From: a virus
DNA: 32,689 nt
Direction: 5' to 3' (one strand)
Virus record (IMG/VR): IMGVR_UViG_3300030101_004066
Span: 1-32,689 of that record
In this document: positions 6,246-15,814 of the stretch, piece by piece
How the letters are laid out: the number at the start of each line of letters is the position of its first letter
How positions within the stretch are numbered: the first letter of the stretch is position 1
Translations under genes and position numbers: made by a program
Notes under the pieces: generated by a model
What the model saw: only the letters and a program-made list of their open reading frames with translations
The model's database searches: none
Told to the model about the DNA's origin: nothing

Positions 6246-6464
6246 ATGATGGGTTCGTCACCAAGACACTTCCTAAAAATATCAATGAGCGAAAACGAGA
6301 AAAGGAAAGAGGTGATCTCCCTGTACAAGGCAGGCGTGCAGCCTCTATCGATAGCTGTGAGGTTGAACCTGAGAGCAAAACGGGTCATGAAGATACTGAG
6401 CAGGGCTAACCTTATAGATTATTACGAGCCTCAAAACTGGGGGTTGAGCGACCAGTTTATTTAA
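6246..6464 (+). CDS. Small putative helix-turn-helix protein (72 aa)
   Basis: Residues about 15-50 (NEKRKEVISLYKAGVQPLSIAVRLNLRAKRVMKIL by span) read as a resolvase/sigma-like helix-turn-helix, so DNA binding is likely. AGGAG at 6237-6241 precedes the ATG at 6246; an internal ATG at 6285 would keep the HTH and drop the poorly structured first 13 residues. It is the last + strand gene. Its stop lies inside the end of the endolysin gene on the other strand (8-bp tail overlap). A different frame open from 6224 also has a ribosome site, but its translation looks like noise. Confidence 0.6.
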   Translation: MMGSSPRHFLKISMSENEKRKEVISLYKAGVQPLSIAVRLNLRAKRVMKILSRANLIDYYEPQNWGLSDQFI

Positions 6465-6879
6465 ACTCTTTCCAGTTCTTAAGTTGAACATGCGGCACAT
6501 CAAGAAACTTCCACCGTCCGCCCCATTCAAGACCGATAGACTCAGCAAGCTCGCCAAGGCGATCATAAGCAGCCTTGGCTTCAGGTGTTTCATAGTCCCA
6601 TGCATCTGGATACATTTTGCCATTCCAAGGTCTCTCTCTTACCTTGATCTTCTTCGTGTCTAAAACAAAGTCACAGGCCAACCCATAGTTATGTGGGCTT
6701 TGACCTGCTCCCGCCTTGCTTGCTCCTGTCGCTTTTAACCTCTCTTGCCTCTCGTTGCTTCTTAGCGTCTCGAAGATGATAAAGGGCAATCCTTCTTTGT
6801 CGATCAGGCATTTTAGAGAACTGATCTGAGAGCGAAAGGGATCCTTCAGGCTGTCTATACTCTTGTTTCTCTTTGACAT
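6457..6879 (-). CDS. M15-family peptidase endolysin
   Basis: The enzyme cuts peptidoglycan cross-bridges at lysis, as in L-alanyl-D-glutamate or D-Ala-D-Ala peptidases of phages. The zinc-site pattern is complete: H63 and D70 in SPHNYGLACD (61-70), catalytic E118 in GLEWGG (116-121), and H130 in DVPHVQL. At 140 residues it is a single-domain lysin. There is no signal peptide, so release through a holin is expected, and the small membrane protein just upstream in the operon suits that task. It is the last gene of the late block. Confidence 0.92.
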   Translation of the reverse strand: MSKRNKSIDSLKDPFRSQISSLKCLIDKEGLPFIIFETLRSNERQERLKATGASKAGAGQSPHNYGLACDFVLDTKKIKVRERPWNGKMYPDAWDYETPEAKAAYDRLGELAESIGLEWGGRWKFLDVPHVQLKNWKEFK

Positions 6880-6893
6880 GGCTAACGAGAGTT

Positions 6894-7094
6894 CTAAGTA
6901 GATTTTTTTTTAGCGCCTTCGAGGGCTTCCTTTTCAGCTTTAACGCTCTTAGCTAAAAGAAGTGCCTCCTCGAAGAACTCTACAATCTTGTCGTCGTTCT
7001 TTGTCTGTGTTTTCAGTGCCAACTTTTTAGCTATTGGCAACAGGGCGTTCATTACACCAAGAATAAGTGCTGCCCATATCATTACGCTTTCCAT
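6894..7094 (-). CDS. Putative holin (66 aa)
   Basis: One hydrophobic segment at about 4-22 (VMIWAALILGVMNALLPIA) is followed by a charged, helical tail ending in Lys residues. A small membrane protein next to the endolysin is the classic position for a holin, which would open the inner membrane for the lysin. AAGGAGAT precedes the ATG. With one clear membrane segment it would be of the single-span type. No sequence signature proves the function, so the call rests mainly on size, topology and position. Confidence 0.6.
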   Translation of the reverse strand: MESVMIWAALILGVMNALLPIAKKLALKTQTKNDDKIVEFFEEALLLAKSVKAEKEALEGAKKKST

Positions 7095-7095
7095 G

Positions 7096-7374
7096 TTATC
7101 TCCTTATGTTTACAGTATCTCGTTGTTGTCCGGGCTCAATGGACCTGTGATGCCTCAGCTCTGACAATGCTTGGTGTATCTCACCTGCGTGCATTTTAAG
7201 CCTGTGTCCAACGGTGTAAATATTAAGATTTACACCGCCTGCCAAGATCATTCCTACTTTCAAAAGCTTTGCAGATGGAGACATCTCCTCCTTTAATATA
7301 TCCACCAAGTCTTTGTTGTTAAGCATAACGATCTCTTCTTTCTTTTTTGCGACCTTCTTTTTTTTAGTTGCCAT
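7096..7374 (-). CDS. Hypothetical small basic protein (92 aa)
   Basis: No family is recognised. The first 14 residues are almost all Lys and Ala. A helical middle follows, then a segment with a possible winged-helix feel (LLKVGMILAGGVNLNIYTVGHRLKM by span, about residues 37-61) and a basic C-terminus. It lies between the largest virion protein and the holin-like gene with one- and two-base gaps, so it is part of the late operon. It could be a DNA-binding or packaged protein; this is not shown. Confidence 0.65.
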   Translation of the reverse strand: MATKKKKVAKKKEEIVMLNNKDLVDILKEEMSPSAKLLKVGMILAGGVNLNIYTVGHRLKMHAGEIHQALSELRHHRSIEPGQQRDTVNIRR

Positions 7375-7376
7375 TT

Positions 7377-10300
7377 TTACCTCCCCAGCCTGTTGATAAG
7401 GCTAAGAGTATCACCCTCATGTAAAGAGTCAAACCTTTCAATAAGCTCGGCGACATTAGCCCTGTACTCCACTGTTGCCTCTTTAATGTCTCCCTTTGTT
7501 TTAGCATTTCTAATGTCCGACTCGTACGCCTTTATAAGCCTGTTAAGGTTTCTCTGGTAAGAGTATGCAATATTGTCAAGCTTTCTATTTACTTCCGACT
7601 TTGGTGTCACCTTTAAACCAAATGAGTTCATAAATAACTGCTGAACCGTAAAGCCGTTCCTGTTTTTGCCGTCTTTCGACTGAGCTGCTTCCATCATTTC
7701 TTTTGCATAGTAAAGGCTTGATGGAGACACTGAGCCAACAAGGTTTACGGCAAGATCTGATTTTGTTCTTAGTGGGTTTCCAAACCTATCAACGCCCTTT
7801 ATGGTGTTAATGATTGATTCAGTATATCCCTTGGCAAAAATATCTTCCACTCTCTGGCCAAAGTTTCCAACCTTGTCTAAAACTTGACCGCCATACATTA
7901 CAGGCCCAGTGCCGCCCATTACCAGCGACGGCAGTGCCGTCGCATCAGAAAGAAGTTGCTCTGTAAAAATTGAATACCCTATGTTTAAATAGCTATCACC
8001 ATCGAGATCAATCACAGCTCCAGCTGTGTTGATTGGGGCAAAAGTATAAAGGGCTTTTCTGTTTTCGTCGATGTTCTCCATGTGCTTTCTGTGTGCATCA
8101 GAAAAAGCTGCAAACTTTATTGGGTTCTTGCCCGGATAAGCCATCATCGCCCCTAGCGCCCTATGTGCAAACTTGATAAATGGAGTTGCTGGTACAAGCG
8201 CAGACATCTTCTCGACACCCATTGGGACATACGAGTAATCGATATTGGTATACAGGGCAAACTCACCTGCTCGCCTTACAGTCTCTGGGTCTTTAAGGGC
8301 AATGTCGACTGCTTTGTTTTTTGGTATCCTTCTCTTAGCTGCAATCGATGCAGCCTCCGTGTTAATGAACCGCTTAAAAGATGCGACCCGGCTACCTTGG
8401 TCCAGTAGCGTGGATAGGTATCGACCCCTTGGAAGGATTGCTGCTTGAGCAACGCCAAGTGCTGCGCCCGCTGGCCCCGCTAACGCGGCACCACCGCCGC
8501 CAAGAACCGCAACAAGCCCTGCGTCTCTCAGTAGCTTCTTCTTTTTGGTGTCTTTTATTTTTAGAGGATTCTCAAAATCCTCTAAAAGATTCTCAAGTGA
8601 TCTTGCTACATTTGAATACTGGTCTGCATCAACCTTGCTTTTGTATGCAGTGCCAAGCTTTTTAATCAGACTCTTGTTCCCTGTTTCCAACCCAACTAGT
8701 TCGTCTGCGTTCATTAGGAATCCTGCATCCCTCATTGGCTTGTAATACTTGCCCTTTGATGCATAGTCTTTCATTCCAAAAATAATATCTACAGGTTTAC
8801 CACCGTAGAGCCATTGAGCGAACGCGAGACCAAGTGCCGTGTTGTAGAAATACGGCGCATTCATTACGGTCTTCGTTGTCTTAAATATTTGCTGCGCCTC
8901 TCTTAAGCCTTTTAGCAGATGGCCCCATTCTCTGTCGTACCTTGTAATGTTTTCATGGATAGCTCTTGGGATGTATTTGTTCTGCATTGGACCAAACTCG
9001 ATTGCGGTTCCCTTTTTTGGTGCAGCCTTAACGTACCCTGCGCGAGCAGGTTTTTCGTTAAAGATCTGACCAGTTTCCTCCAGCATGGTGTAAAGGTCTG
9101 CCCAAGTTCTAGCTTTCTCAATGGTGTACGCATTGCCCATGAGTACGTTCTGGTAGTTACGGATTGCATCAGCGTCTTGCTTTACGTATTTAATTGCCTC
9201 CTCCAGTGTTTTCGGAGGCTTAGTGCGAAGCTCTTGCCGCCTTTCTTTTGCCATGCGAAGGTGGTCTTCGGTGATCTTGATGGCGTCATCAATACCCCTA
9301 GCAGACTTAGAGTTCTTTACTTTGTCAGCAGTCTCACCAAATGCTCTGGCAAGCTTTCCTTCTGGAAAGTATCCGGCAAGCGTATTTGCCAACAACTGCC
9401 GCTCGCTGATAAGCGGTCTGCCGTCAGGCCTTCTGATTTCAGCTAGATCTTTTGCTTGCTCTGCTGCCATCCTAACAAGATCTACGACTGCGTTCTGATG
9501 TGACACAAGAAACTCTGCCGCTTCAGGTGCTGCGTTCTTTGCCATCTTAACATTGACGCCGATTTTGTTAACATCAAAATCGCGCATTGGTCTGCTCTTG
9601 TTGATTCCATCCAAGACAAAACTCAATGGGTGAACAGGCTTGCCCTCATAAGTAATATTCATGAAAGATTCCGGCTGTTCCTCGATGGTTCTTCTTGCTG
9701 CCGTCTTCCAGTTGTCTAGATTTCTAAGCTCTTTAAACTCTATCGGTATGTTTTCTCTTGAGTACAGCAGATCTTTGTTTATTGTTCTGATATTATCTAT
9801 CTCTTCAAGATCTAGTTTTTTTATTGCCGCGTTAAGCTTTGACTGGTTTGACTGGTTCTCTCTCAGCTTAACACCAAGCTCTGCAACCGATTCCCTGTTT
9901 AAAACTTTCTTATCTATCTGCGCTCTAAGGTTATCATCAACCTTTTCAAACCTTCTATAAAGGTCCTCAATGTTTTTTACTACCTCAAAAGTTTCCGGCA
10001 TTAGCTTTTGATTGCGAGTTACAAACTCGCGCATCAAACCAAAGGCAAAAGGGCTTTGCTCCACAATGCTGTTGATGTCGTCGGCAAGCTTACCTTGCCT
10101 TCCTCTTGCCATCCTATCGCCTTGTTTGATTCTGTTTTTCTGTAACTGACTAAGTCCAGCCATGCTGTCTTTAGAGAAAACATAGGGGAGTGCTGCGGAC
10201 GCCATTGCTGTTATAGGTTGGCTTGCGCCTCTTACAACTAGACCCTCTCCTATGGGTGCGCCTCTCTGTGCGGCTAGGATGGCTTCACCCATAACGTTTA

Positions 10301-11231
10301 GGGTTGCGTTATCTTTATCTCGAAGACCCATTGCAAACGATTCAATTTTTTCCGCAGGGCTTTTAACAGCCTCTGCCTCCCTAAGCTTTTGTGCGGCCCC
10401 TTTGACTGGGGCCTTGCCGAGTGCTGCCCTGACTCTTGCTGGGGCCTTTGCTGTCCCATATAATACGGCAGTGGTTCCAACGGGATCTGTTCTAACTGTA
10501 TCAGCGAAATCCAGAGAGGCTCTTGCTATCATCGGCGCTGCGCCAAGTCCTGTCGTTGAGGCGTTAAAGTCTGCGTACGCCGCAATGTAGTCACCAACAG
10601 AGTCTGCTTTAGAAAAGTTATCGTAGGCGTTTTGCAGCACCGCTTTTGCGCCATTCCAAAAGTTGGACCCACCGTGAATGATTTTATCTAGAGCATCTCC
10701 TTGTTTTGATCTTATTCGATCCTGCTCTTCTGGTGGAAGTTGGTTGATTTCCTGCTCGGTGTAATACTTGTCCCCGGACATAGCCTCAAGCCTTCTCCGG
10801 TAAGCTGGATCATCCTTGGCTAAAGTGTCCATTGCCTCCTGCACAACAGCTGCTCCGGCACCTCCAAAAGGAGTGGCTCCGGCGAGCTGTTGAACAGCAT
10901 CATCGTCCCCCTGCCTTGCCTTCTCGGTTAAGTCAATAAGTTCTGGGATTCTTTGAGACAAAAAGTTAACAGTGTCAGAAACAGACTGCACTGTTAAAGA
11001 CTCCATGCCTTCCGGGACATACTTGTTTATTGCTGATTCAAACGTATCAGCATATTCTTCAAGCTGGTTTTGCAGTTCGCTCTTTGATGTAGAAAACTCT
11101 GCTGGAGCAGTTCGTTGCCGCTGAGCAGACTCCTGTTGTTCCGGCCCGCTGCCGTAAACATCAGGATAACGTTCCCGCATAACCTTGAAGTATTCTTCGT
11201 CAGAAAGCGAGTAAATATCTTCGGTTGACAT
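7377..11231 (-). CDS. Large internal virion (ejection) protein, 1284 aa
   Basis: This is the largest gene. The protein is mostly helical and charged, with a single marked hydrophobic Gly/Ala-rich stretch at about residues 900-930 (AGLVAVLGGGGAALAGPAG) that could insert in a membrane. Length and position match the T7 gp16 type ejection protein (about 1300 aa), which forms part of the channel for DNA entry. I see no lytic transglycosylase motif. GGAGGTG lies just before the ATG. The two genes upstream (727 and 359 aa) complete a set that resembles T7 gp14-gp15-gp16 in order and size. Function is inferred from this pattern, not from a recognised domain. Confidence 0.7.
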   Translation of the reverse strand: MSTEDIYSLSDEEYFKVMRERYPDVYGSGPEQQESAQRQRTAPAEFSTSKSELQNQLEEYADTFESAINKYVPEGMESLTVQSVSDTVNFLSQRIPELIDLTEKARQGDDDAVQQLAGATPFGGAGAAVVQEAMDTLAKDDPAYRRRLEAMSGDKYYTEQEINQLPPEEQDRIRSKQGDALDKIIHGGSNFWNGAKAVLQNAYDNFSKADSVGDYIAAYADFNASTTGLGAAPMIARASLDFADTVRTDPVGTTAVLYGTAKAPARVRAALGKAPVKGAAQKLREAEAVKSPAEKIESFAMGLRDKDNATLNVMGEAILAAQRGAPIGEGLVVRGASQPITAMASAALPYVFSKDSMAGLSQLQKNRIKQGDRMARGRQGKLADDINSIVEQSPFAFGLMREFVTRNQKLMPETFEVVKNIEDLYRRFEKVDDNLRAQIDKKVLNRESVAELGVKLRENQSNQSKLNAAIKKLDLEEIDNIRTINKDLLYSRENIPIEFKELRNLDNWKTAARRTIEEQPESFMNITYEGKPVHPLSFVLDGINKSRPMRDFDVNKIGVNVKMAKNAAPEAAEFLVSHQNAVVDLVRMAAEQAKDLAEIRRPDGRPLISERQLLANTLAGYFPEGKLARAFGETADKVKNSKSARGIDDAIKITEDHLRMAKERRQELRTKPPKTLEEAIKYVKQDADAIRNYQNVLMGNAYTIEKARTWADLYTMLEETGQIFNEKPARAGYVKAAPKKGTAIEFGPMQNKYIPRAIHENITRYDREWGHLLKGLREAQQIFKTTKTVMNAPYFYNTALGLAFAQWLYGGKPVDIIFGMKDYASKGKYYKPMRDAGFLMNADELVGLETGNKSLIKKLGTAYKSKVDADQYSNVARSLENLLEDFENPLKIKDTKKKKLLRDAGLVAVLGGGGAALAGPAGAALGVAQAAILPRGRYLSTLLDQGSRVASFKRFINTEAASIAAKRRIPKNKAVDIALKDPETVRRAGEFALYTNIDYSYVPMGVEKMSALVPATPFIKFAHRALGAMMAYPGKNPIKFAAFSDAHRKHMENIDENRKALYTFAPINTAGAVIDLDGDSYLNIGYSIFTEQLLSDATALPSLVMGGTGPVMYGGQVLDKVGNFGQRVEDIFAKGYTESIINTIKGVDRFGNPLRTKSDLAVNLVGSVSPSSLYYAKEMMEAAQSKDGKNRNGFTVQQLFMNSFGLKVTPKSEVNRKLDNIAYSYQRNLNRLIKAYESDIRNAKTKGDIKEATVEYRANVAELIERFDSLHEGDTLSLINRLGR

Positions 11232-11264
11232 TTACACCTCCGCTACAGTGTCAACTGCTTAACT

Positions 11265-13448
11265 TTAAAAATCAATCGTTTTCCCGCTAAATACCCTCAT
11301 AAGAGTTTCAAAGTGATCTCTTTGACTCTTTTGCAGCTTGGATAGCTCTGATTTTGTATAAGTCTTACCTGCGTCAACGTCGGACTTTTCCCTAAGTATA
11401 GCTCTTGCGGCATTCACCGCCTCCTTTGTAATCTTGGCATCCGTAACCAGTCTTGCCCGAATATATGGGTCGGTTAAAAACTTATTAGCCATTGATGCGG
11501 CAGAGGTTAGGCTTGCTTTGTACTGCTTAAGAGATGGTGTTTTCTTTTTTTGGATCTCAAGACCAAGCTTCTTGTTTTCAAGCATTGCTTTCTCAATAGC
11601 CAGCATTGCTTTCTGCTCGTTAAGCATATCCATTCGATCGGAAAACCTCATCCCTGCAAGAACTTTTTCTTTTTCATCAATCTCTTTTAACTTGTCCTGT
11701 ATCGCGTTGTTGTACGCAATGCGAACAGAAGGCTCTTTGTTTAGATAGTCCTCGTGGCTTTTCTCGTAACCAAGAAGCTCAACAGCGCCCATGCTGCCGA
11801 AAACCTCTTTAGCCGTTGTACCTCTTGCCTTCTCCTTGGCGTTTTCTATCCTGAAGTGAGCCTGTGCTGATCCCGCTCCAGCCTCAATAGCTCCAGTCAT
11901 ACCAGCAGCAGCCTCTCTTGCTGCCCTGTCTCTGCCGAGGTTTCTAACCTCGGCGTCCAAGGCAAACAGCTCTCGCCCTGTTCGAGTGCTTTTTAATCTT
12001 TTTTCTAGATCATCCATACTTGGATCTCTCTCAGCTGCCCTTCTTAACTGCTCATTAAACATACGGATTGAAGGCATCAAGGTTGCAAGACCTGCTCCTT
12101 GGCTTTGCTTGTCTATCAGCCTTTCGATCATGTTCTGGGCAGACTGCTCAGCAATCTCCTGTGCTTTGCTCTGGGTTGGTGCCTGCTCTCTTGGCGCACT
12201 CTCACCTGCCATCTCTTTGCCCGCCTTCTCCGCTGCTCGCTTGCGACCGGTAGGGCTAAGTGCCTTAACCTCAACACCTCTGCTTTTAGTGCTCACGTCT
12301 GGCTGATAAAGTTTTCCAAAGTTATCATCCATCATGCCAAATGGATAATAATCCTTCTTAGGAATCATGCCTGTGTCGCTAAGCTCGACATCGCCTACGA
12401 CATTGAAGTCTTTTGTTGTGCTGTTGATAGGGGGATACTCTTGAGGGATGCCGGCATCTTCCATCATGTTAAACGCCGCGTCCTTTTCCGCAGCGCCTTT
12501 GTCGATACCTTCAAGCAGTGCTAATGCCCTGTCTGATTCTCTTTTGTGGTGAGAAAACTCTGCTTGATCCCTAGGGGCGATCTGCCCAAGAACTGTTCTC
12601 GGTATGTTTCTCATTGCTTCCTCATGCATATTGTATTGCAACATGAGATCGTTTCTCTGCTCTTCCGGCGTAGCCATCGTTCCTCTTTGAGGAGCGTCTC
12701 CTGATGGCAAATCTGGAAACTCTGGCGGCAATGTTTGACCGCTAAGGTCGGCGTAGGATGTGCCCGACATCTCGTTCTCTAGCATGCCTTTCATTCTTGA
12801 AATATCTCCCCTGAAGCCTTTAAGGTCAGAGAGATCTTTTGGTGTTGGGTAGGTAAATCCGGGTGCGCCCGCTGCAGGACTACCTCTCCTTGCCTGCATT
12901 CCCCTTCTTCTTAGCTCATTAATCTGATCATAACCCTGCTGTATTCGCTCCCTGTCTGTTGCAATAATACCCCTCATTGTCGACTCGTCGTAAAACTTAT
13001 CAACCTCTCCGGTAATGCTTTGCGGTGGCTCGAAAACAGCGGTCGCTGCTGCAATGGCCTCGGGAGTTATGTCTCCATGAACAAGATCTCCAGATATTTT
13101 TGGCCGCATTGCTTCGCCAACCTCGTAGTACTCAGGGCTGTATTTTTCAACTATTGAAATGTTGTCAACATCTATCGGCCCCCCAACGGCCTTTTGCGCA
13201 GCAAGGGCTTTTGCTGCTTGCTGCACGTTGGCTGAGCCAGCCGCAGCCTTGGCTTTTTTTCTGGCCAGTGCCGCATCCATCACTTGAAAGTACCGCTCAG
13301 TAAGCATGTCCTCTTCAGGGCTAACCGTTGTCGGTGACGAACTCATAATGTCTCTTTGCTTGCTCATGTAGTCCTGAAAGAAAGCCATTTCTTCGGGCGT
13401 AAAATCTTCTGTTGTAAGACCTAAGTCGTTTTCAATAATAGTTGCCAT
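11265..13448 (-). CDS. Internal virion protein, 727 aa
   Basis: The protein is hydrophilic, Ala/Glu/Met-rich and largely helical. A long coiled-coil-like stretch lies at about residues 590-650 (KLKEIDEKEKVLAGM, then MLNEQKAMLAIEKAML). The N-terminal 300 residues are Pro/Asp-rich and less ordered. Its size is close to T7 gp15 (about 750 aa), and it precedes the gp16-sized protein, so an ejection role is likely. There are no membrane segments. The gap to the next gene is 33 bp; the upstream neighbour is one base away. Confidence 0.65.
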   Translation of the reverse strand: MATIIENDLGLTTEDFTPEEMAFFQDYMSKQRDIMSSSPTTVSPEEDMLTERYFQVMDAALARKKAKAAAGSANVQQAAKALAAQKAVGGPIDVDNISIVEKYSPEYYEVGEAMRPKISGDLVHGDITPEAIAAATAVFEPPQSITGEVDKFYDESTMRGIIATDRERIQQGYDQINELRRRGMQARRGSPAAGAPGFTYPTPKDLSDLKGFRGDISRMKGMLENEMSGTSYADLSGQTLPPEFPDLPSGDAPQRGTMATPEEQRNDLMLQYNMHEEAMRNIPRTVLGQIAPRDQAEFSHHKRESDRALALLEGIDKGAAEKDAAFNMMEDAGIPQEYPPINSTTKDFNVVGDVELSDTGMIPKKDYYPFGMMDDNFGKLYQPDVSTKSRGVEVKALSPTGRKRAAEKAGKEMAGESAPREQAPTQSKAQEIAEQSAQNMIERLIDKQSQGAGLATLMPSIRMFNEQLRRAAERDPSMDDLEKRLKSTRTGRELFALDAEVRNLGRDRAAREAAAGMTGAIEAGAGSAQAHFRIENAKEKARGTTAKEVFGSMGAVELLGYEKSHEDYLNKEPSVRIAYNNAIQDKLKEIDEKEKVLAGMRFSDRMDMLNEQKAMLAIEKAMLENKKLGLEIQKKKTPSLKQYKASLTSAASMANKFLTDPYIRARLVTDAKITKEAVNAARAILREKSDVDAGKTYTKSELSKLQKSQRDHFETLMRVFSGKTIDF

Positions 13449-13449
13449 T

Positions 13450-14529
13450 TTAAATAGTCTCCGCTCTTCCGGGTGCCCTTATGGTTCTACCTTCACTGTT
13501 TGTAAAATAAGCATATTCGTCATCATTATAGGAAAACTCGTACCCATCAGGTATTGACCCCATATCGTCAACCTGCTCATCGTAAGAACCGCTACCTCTG
13601 CCACCGCCTCTTGCTGGGGCAAGATTTCTGCCGTCCTCATCATTGCCGCCCATCAAATCATACATCAAAGTTCCGGTGCCGGAATCCATACCAAGGTAGT
13701 CCTCAAGAAACTTCTTAGCCTCAGCCTGACTTCCAAAGTCAGCAGTTTCCATATAATCAAGAAGCCCAAGTCTTTCAGCTTTATCAAGAGCCTCAAGCTG
13801 TGTGCCAATTCTCCCTGCTCCGAGCTGCTGCTGAAACAACCTGTCTTCAGCCTTAGCAATTGCGTCACCCATGATGTCTGACTGAAGGGCAAGCATACCA
13901 CCAGACATACCCATTTGGCCTCGACCAGCCTGAGCCCTTGCGGCAACAAGGGCTCTTCCTGCTTCTCTTTGTGCCCTCTCTTCGGGTGTCTCATTTAGTT
14001 TACCCATGAGAACCTCTTCAAGTCTATCCCTAAACCCTCTTTCGTCTGGCATGTTCGTAGGTTGGTAATCACTGGCTTGAGCCGGAGTGTCTACTCCGGG
14101 TGTTAGGATGAAGCCCGGACTGTATGTTGGGAGAGTTTTTCCTGTGCTGGGTCCGGCCATGTTTCCCTGCGTGGCCCCAGCTGTCGCGCCTGATCCGATA
14201 GCAGTATTTATAACAGATTCATCAGCAGAGCCTAAATTGCTAAATATCCCTGTCAGCGTTGATGATGATGTCTGCCTTGGCTGCATCATTGACTGGTTGT
14301 TTGTCAATCCTGCCGTATTTGCTGGACCAGTATTAACAAGTCCTCTTTGCGACGCTGCTGCCGTAGGCGCAGCGTCTCCGGTAGGCATTGGGCTTGGGAT
14401 GGTTGCAGCCTTAGTGTTCTGCATTACGCGGTTTGCCGCTGAAGCCCTAGCTCTCATTTCGTCTTCCTCATCCCTGATTGAGGGACGGGTTGTTGATACG
14501 GCTCTTTGTGCCAATCCTCTGTAAACCAT
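13450..14529 (-). CDS. Internal virion protein, 359 aa (gp14-like position)
   Basis: The N-terminal half is Ser/Thr/Gly/Ala-rich and probably disordered. The centre (about 165-275) is a helical region rich in Ala, Gln and Arg (RAQREAGRALVAARAQAG), of the kind found in phage ejection proteins. The C-terminus is Gly/Asp/Tyr-rich. It is the first of the three presumed internal proteins in transcription order. No domain is recognised by name. The ATG at 14529 follows a clear AGGAGAT. Confidence 0.6.
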   Translation of the reverse strand: MVYRGLAQRAVSTTRPSIRDEEDEMRARASAANRVMQNTKAATIPSPMPTGDAAPTAAASQRGLVNTGPANTAGLTNNQSMMQPRQTSSSTLTGIFSNLGSADESVINTAIGSGATAGATQGNMAGPSTGKTLPTYSPGFILTPGVDTPAQASDYQPTNMPDERGFRDRLEEVLMGKLNETPEERAQREAGRALVAARAQAGRGQMGMSGGMLALQSDIMGDAIAKAEDRLFQQQLGAGRIGTQLEALDKAERLGLLDYMETADFGSQAEAKKFLEDYLGMDSGTGTLMYDLMGGNDEDGRNLAPARGGGRGSGSYDEQVDDMGSIPDGYEFSYNDDEYAYFTNSEGRTIRAPGRAETI

Positions 14530-14539
14530 TATTATCTCC

Positions 14540-15814
14540 TTAGGTATTTAACTTGTACCATATATACATATACACTGATGCGACGTTTTCTGTCGCGCTT
14601 GTCATTGTTGGGCTGAAGTGAAGGTCTTTGGCCGGGTCTAGCGGATTTGTGCCTGCTGTTTCTGAGTGGATCTGATCTTCAAGGCCGGCACCTGAACCAT
14701 CCGCTGTTGGCCCCTGAATGTAAACCTCTTTAAACGCGCTAACCGTTGGGTCGGATATTTTGTAAAAGTTTGTTCCAGCAGCAGGTGGGGCGATTACGCC
14801 ATCAGATAATAGCTCTAGCGCCGGATTGTACCCTGCGCCGAAGGCCGCATCGCTTGACACCATAACAAAGTCAACCCTATGGAGGCCCCACTCTGTGTTC
14901 GTCTTGAGAGAGTCAGGTGCTGTAGCGTAAGGTGCGTTATCCAAGACCTTAGGAGGTCTTGGTATTCTTTGAGACAAGTCGTTGGATAAATCATCAACCG
15001 CCGCTGCAACATCAATAGGGCTTCCAACCCTTACAACATCGCATCTATGCGTTTCAGAGTTTGACGCAGAAATAGCTAATGCTGCTTGGGCGCTTAAATC
15101 ATCAATGATGTTACCAATGCCTCTAGGGTCGCCCCCTGCAGGAGGTGTCACATATGGTATATTGGAGCCATCTAAAAGCTCAATCATATCCCAACCCTCA
15201 AAGCTTCCGCGATTAGTTCTCATCCACAAGGTTAATGATGCTGGTTTTGCAGAGTTTAAAACCAATGTGCTGTCGGATGATGTCATCTCGATAACATAGT
15301 TATTATTAGCAGAGAGTCTTACAACTCTCTGCGTAATGTCTTCCGACGTAGCAAAACTCGGATTGTTTTCTATTGTTATATAATCCCAAGAAACGGTCTC
15401 GCCTCCATCAGGTAGGACAACGTTTGATGCTACCGGGGAAGCTGTACCTGCGCCACCAGTTGAAGACGCGGATACAAGTGCTATCTGACCACTTAATCCA
15501 CCACCGGCAGTTAAGTCTGCCGGTGATAGCCATCTTGCCGTTACACTTTGATCACCTGTCAACCCAACAGCAGAAAGATGACATCCGACAATTTCGCAAT
15601 CAGAAGGAGGCCTAATAATAAACCTTCTCTCTTCGGATGGTTTACTGAAATCCACACCAATCAAGTCAAACTGCATTACGCTGTACGTGTACTTGAGCGA
15701 TTGTACGTATCTTATTTTTTGCGCAGCATCTCTAAAGTTAGCATTTAGCTTTTGAGGATCTAAAGTCTCACCGTCTCTTGGGTGGTATTTTGAATCACCA
15801 GACTTTATAAACAT
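14540..15814 (-). CDS. Putative virion appendage/fibre protein, 424 aa
   Basis: No named domain is visible. The composition is typical of beta-rich structural proteins: Ser/Thr/Gly/Asn-rich, few Lys, many short strands. The N-terminus (SKYHPRDGETLDPQKLNANF) resembles the attachment ends of some fibre-like proteins. It overlaps the start of the 15814-16437 neighbour by one base, and the two may form one structure. A helical segment lies at about 240-255 (LSAQAALAISASNSE). It could be a host-recognition part, but the beta-helix protein at 17978 is the stronger candidate for that role. Confidence 0.55.
   Translation of the reverse strand: MFIKSGDSKYHPRDGETLDPQKLNANFRDAAQKIRYVQSLKYTYSVMQFDLIGVDFSKPSEERRFIIRPPSDCEIVGCHLSAVGLTGDQSVTARWLSPADLTAGGGLSGQIALVSASSTGGAGTASPVASNVVLPDGGETVSWDYITIENNPSFATSEDITQRVVRLSANNNYVIEMTSSDSTLVLNSAKPASLTLWMRTNRGSFEGWDMIELLDGSNIPYVTPPAGGDPRGIGNIIDDLSAQAALAISASNSETHRCDVVRVGSPIDVAAAVDDLSNDLSQRIPRPPKVLDNAPYATAPDSLKTNTEWGLHRVDFVMVSSDAAFGAGYNPALELLSDGVIAPPAAGTNFYKISDPTVSAFKEVYIQGPTADGSGAGLEDQIHSETAGTNPLDPAKDLHFSPTMTSATENVASVYMYIWYKLNT

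Noticed and set aside
6224-6409. Open frame of 61 aa with an acceptable ribosome site, overlapping the small HTH gene
   Set aside because: Its translation has no ordered pattern, while the overlapping frame from 6246 encodes a plausible helix-turn-helix.
8163-10590. Several + strand frames of 60-175 aa within the large virion protein gene
   Set aside because: They are opposite a single continuous 1284-codon gene, lack ribosome sites and show no protein-like pattern.
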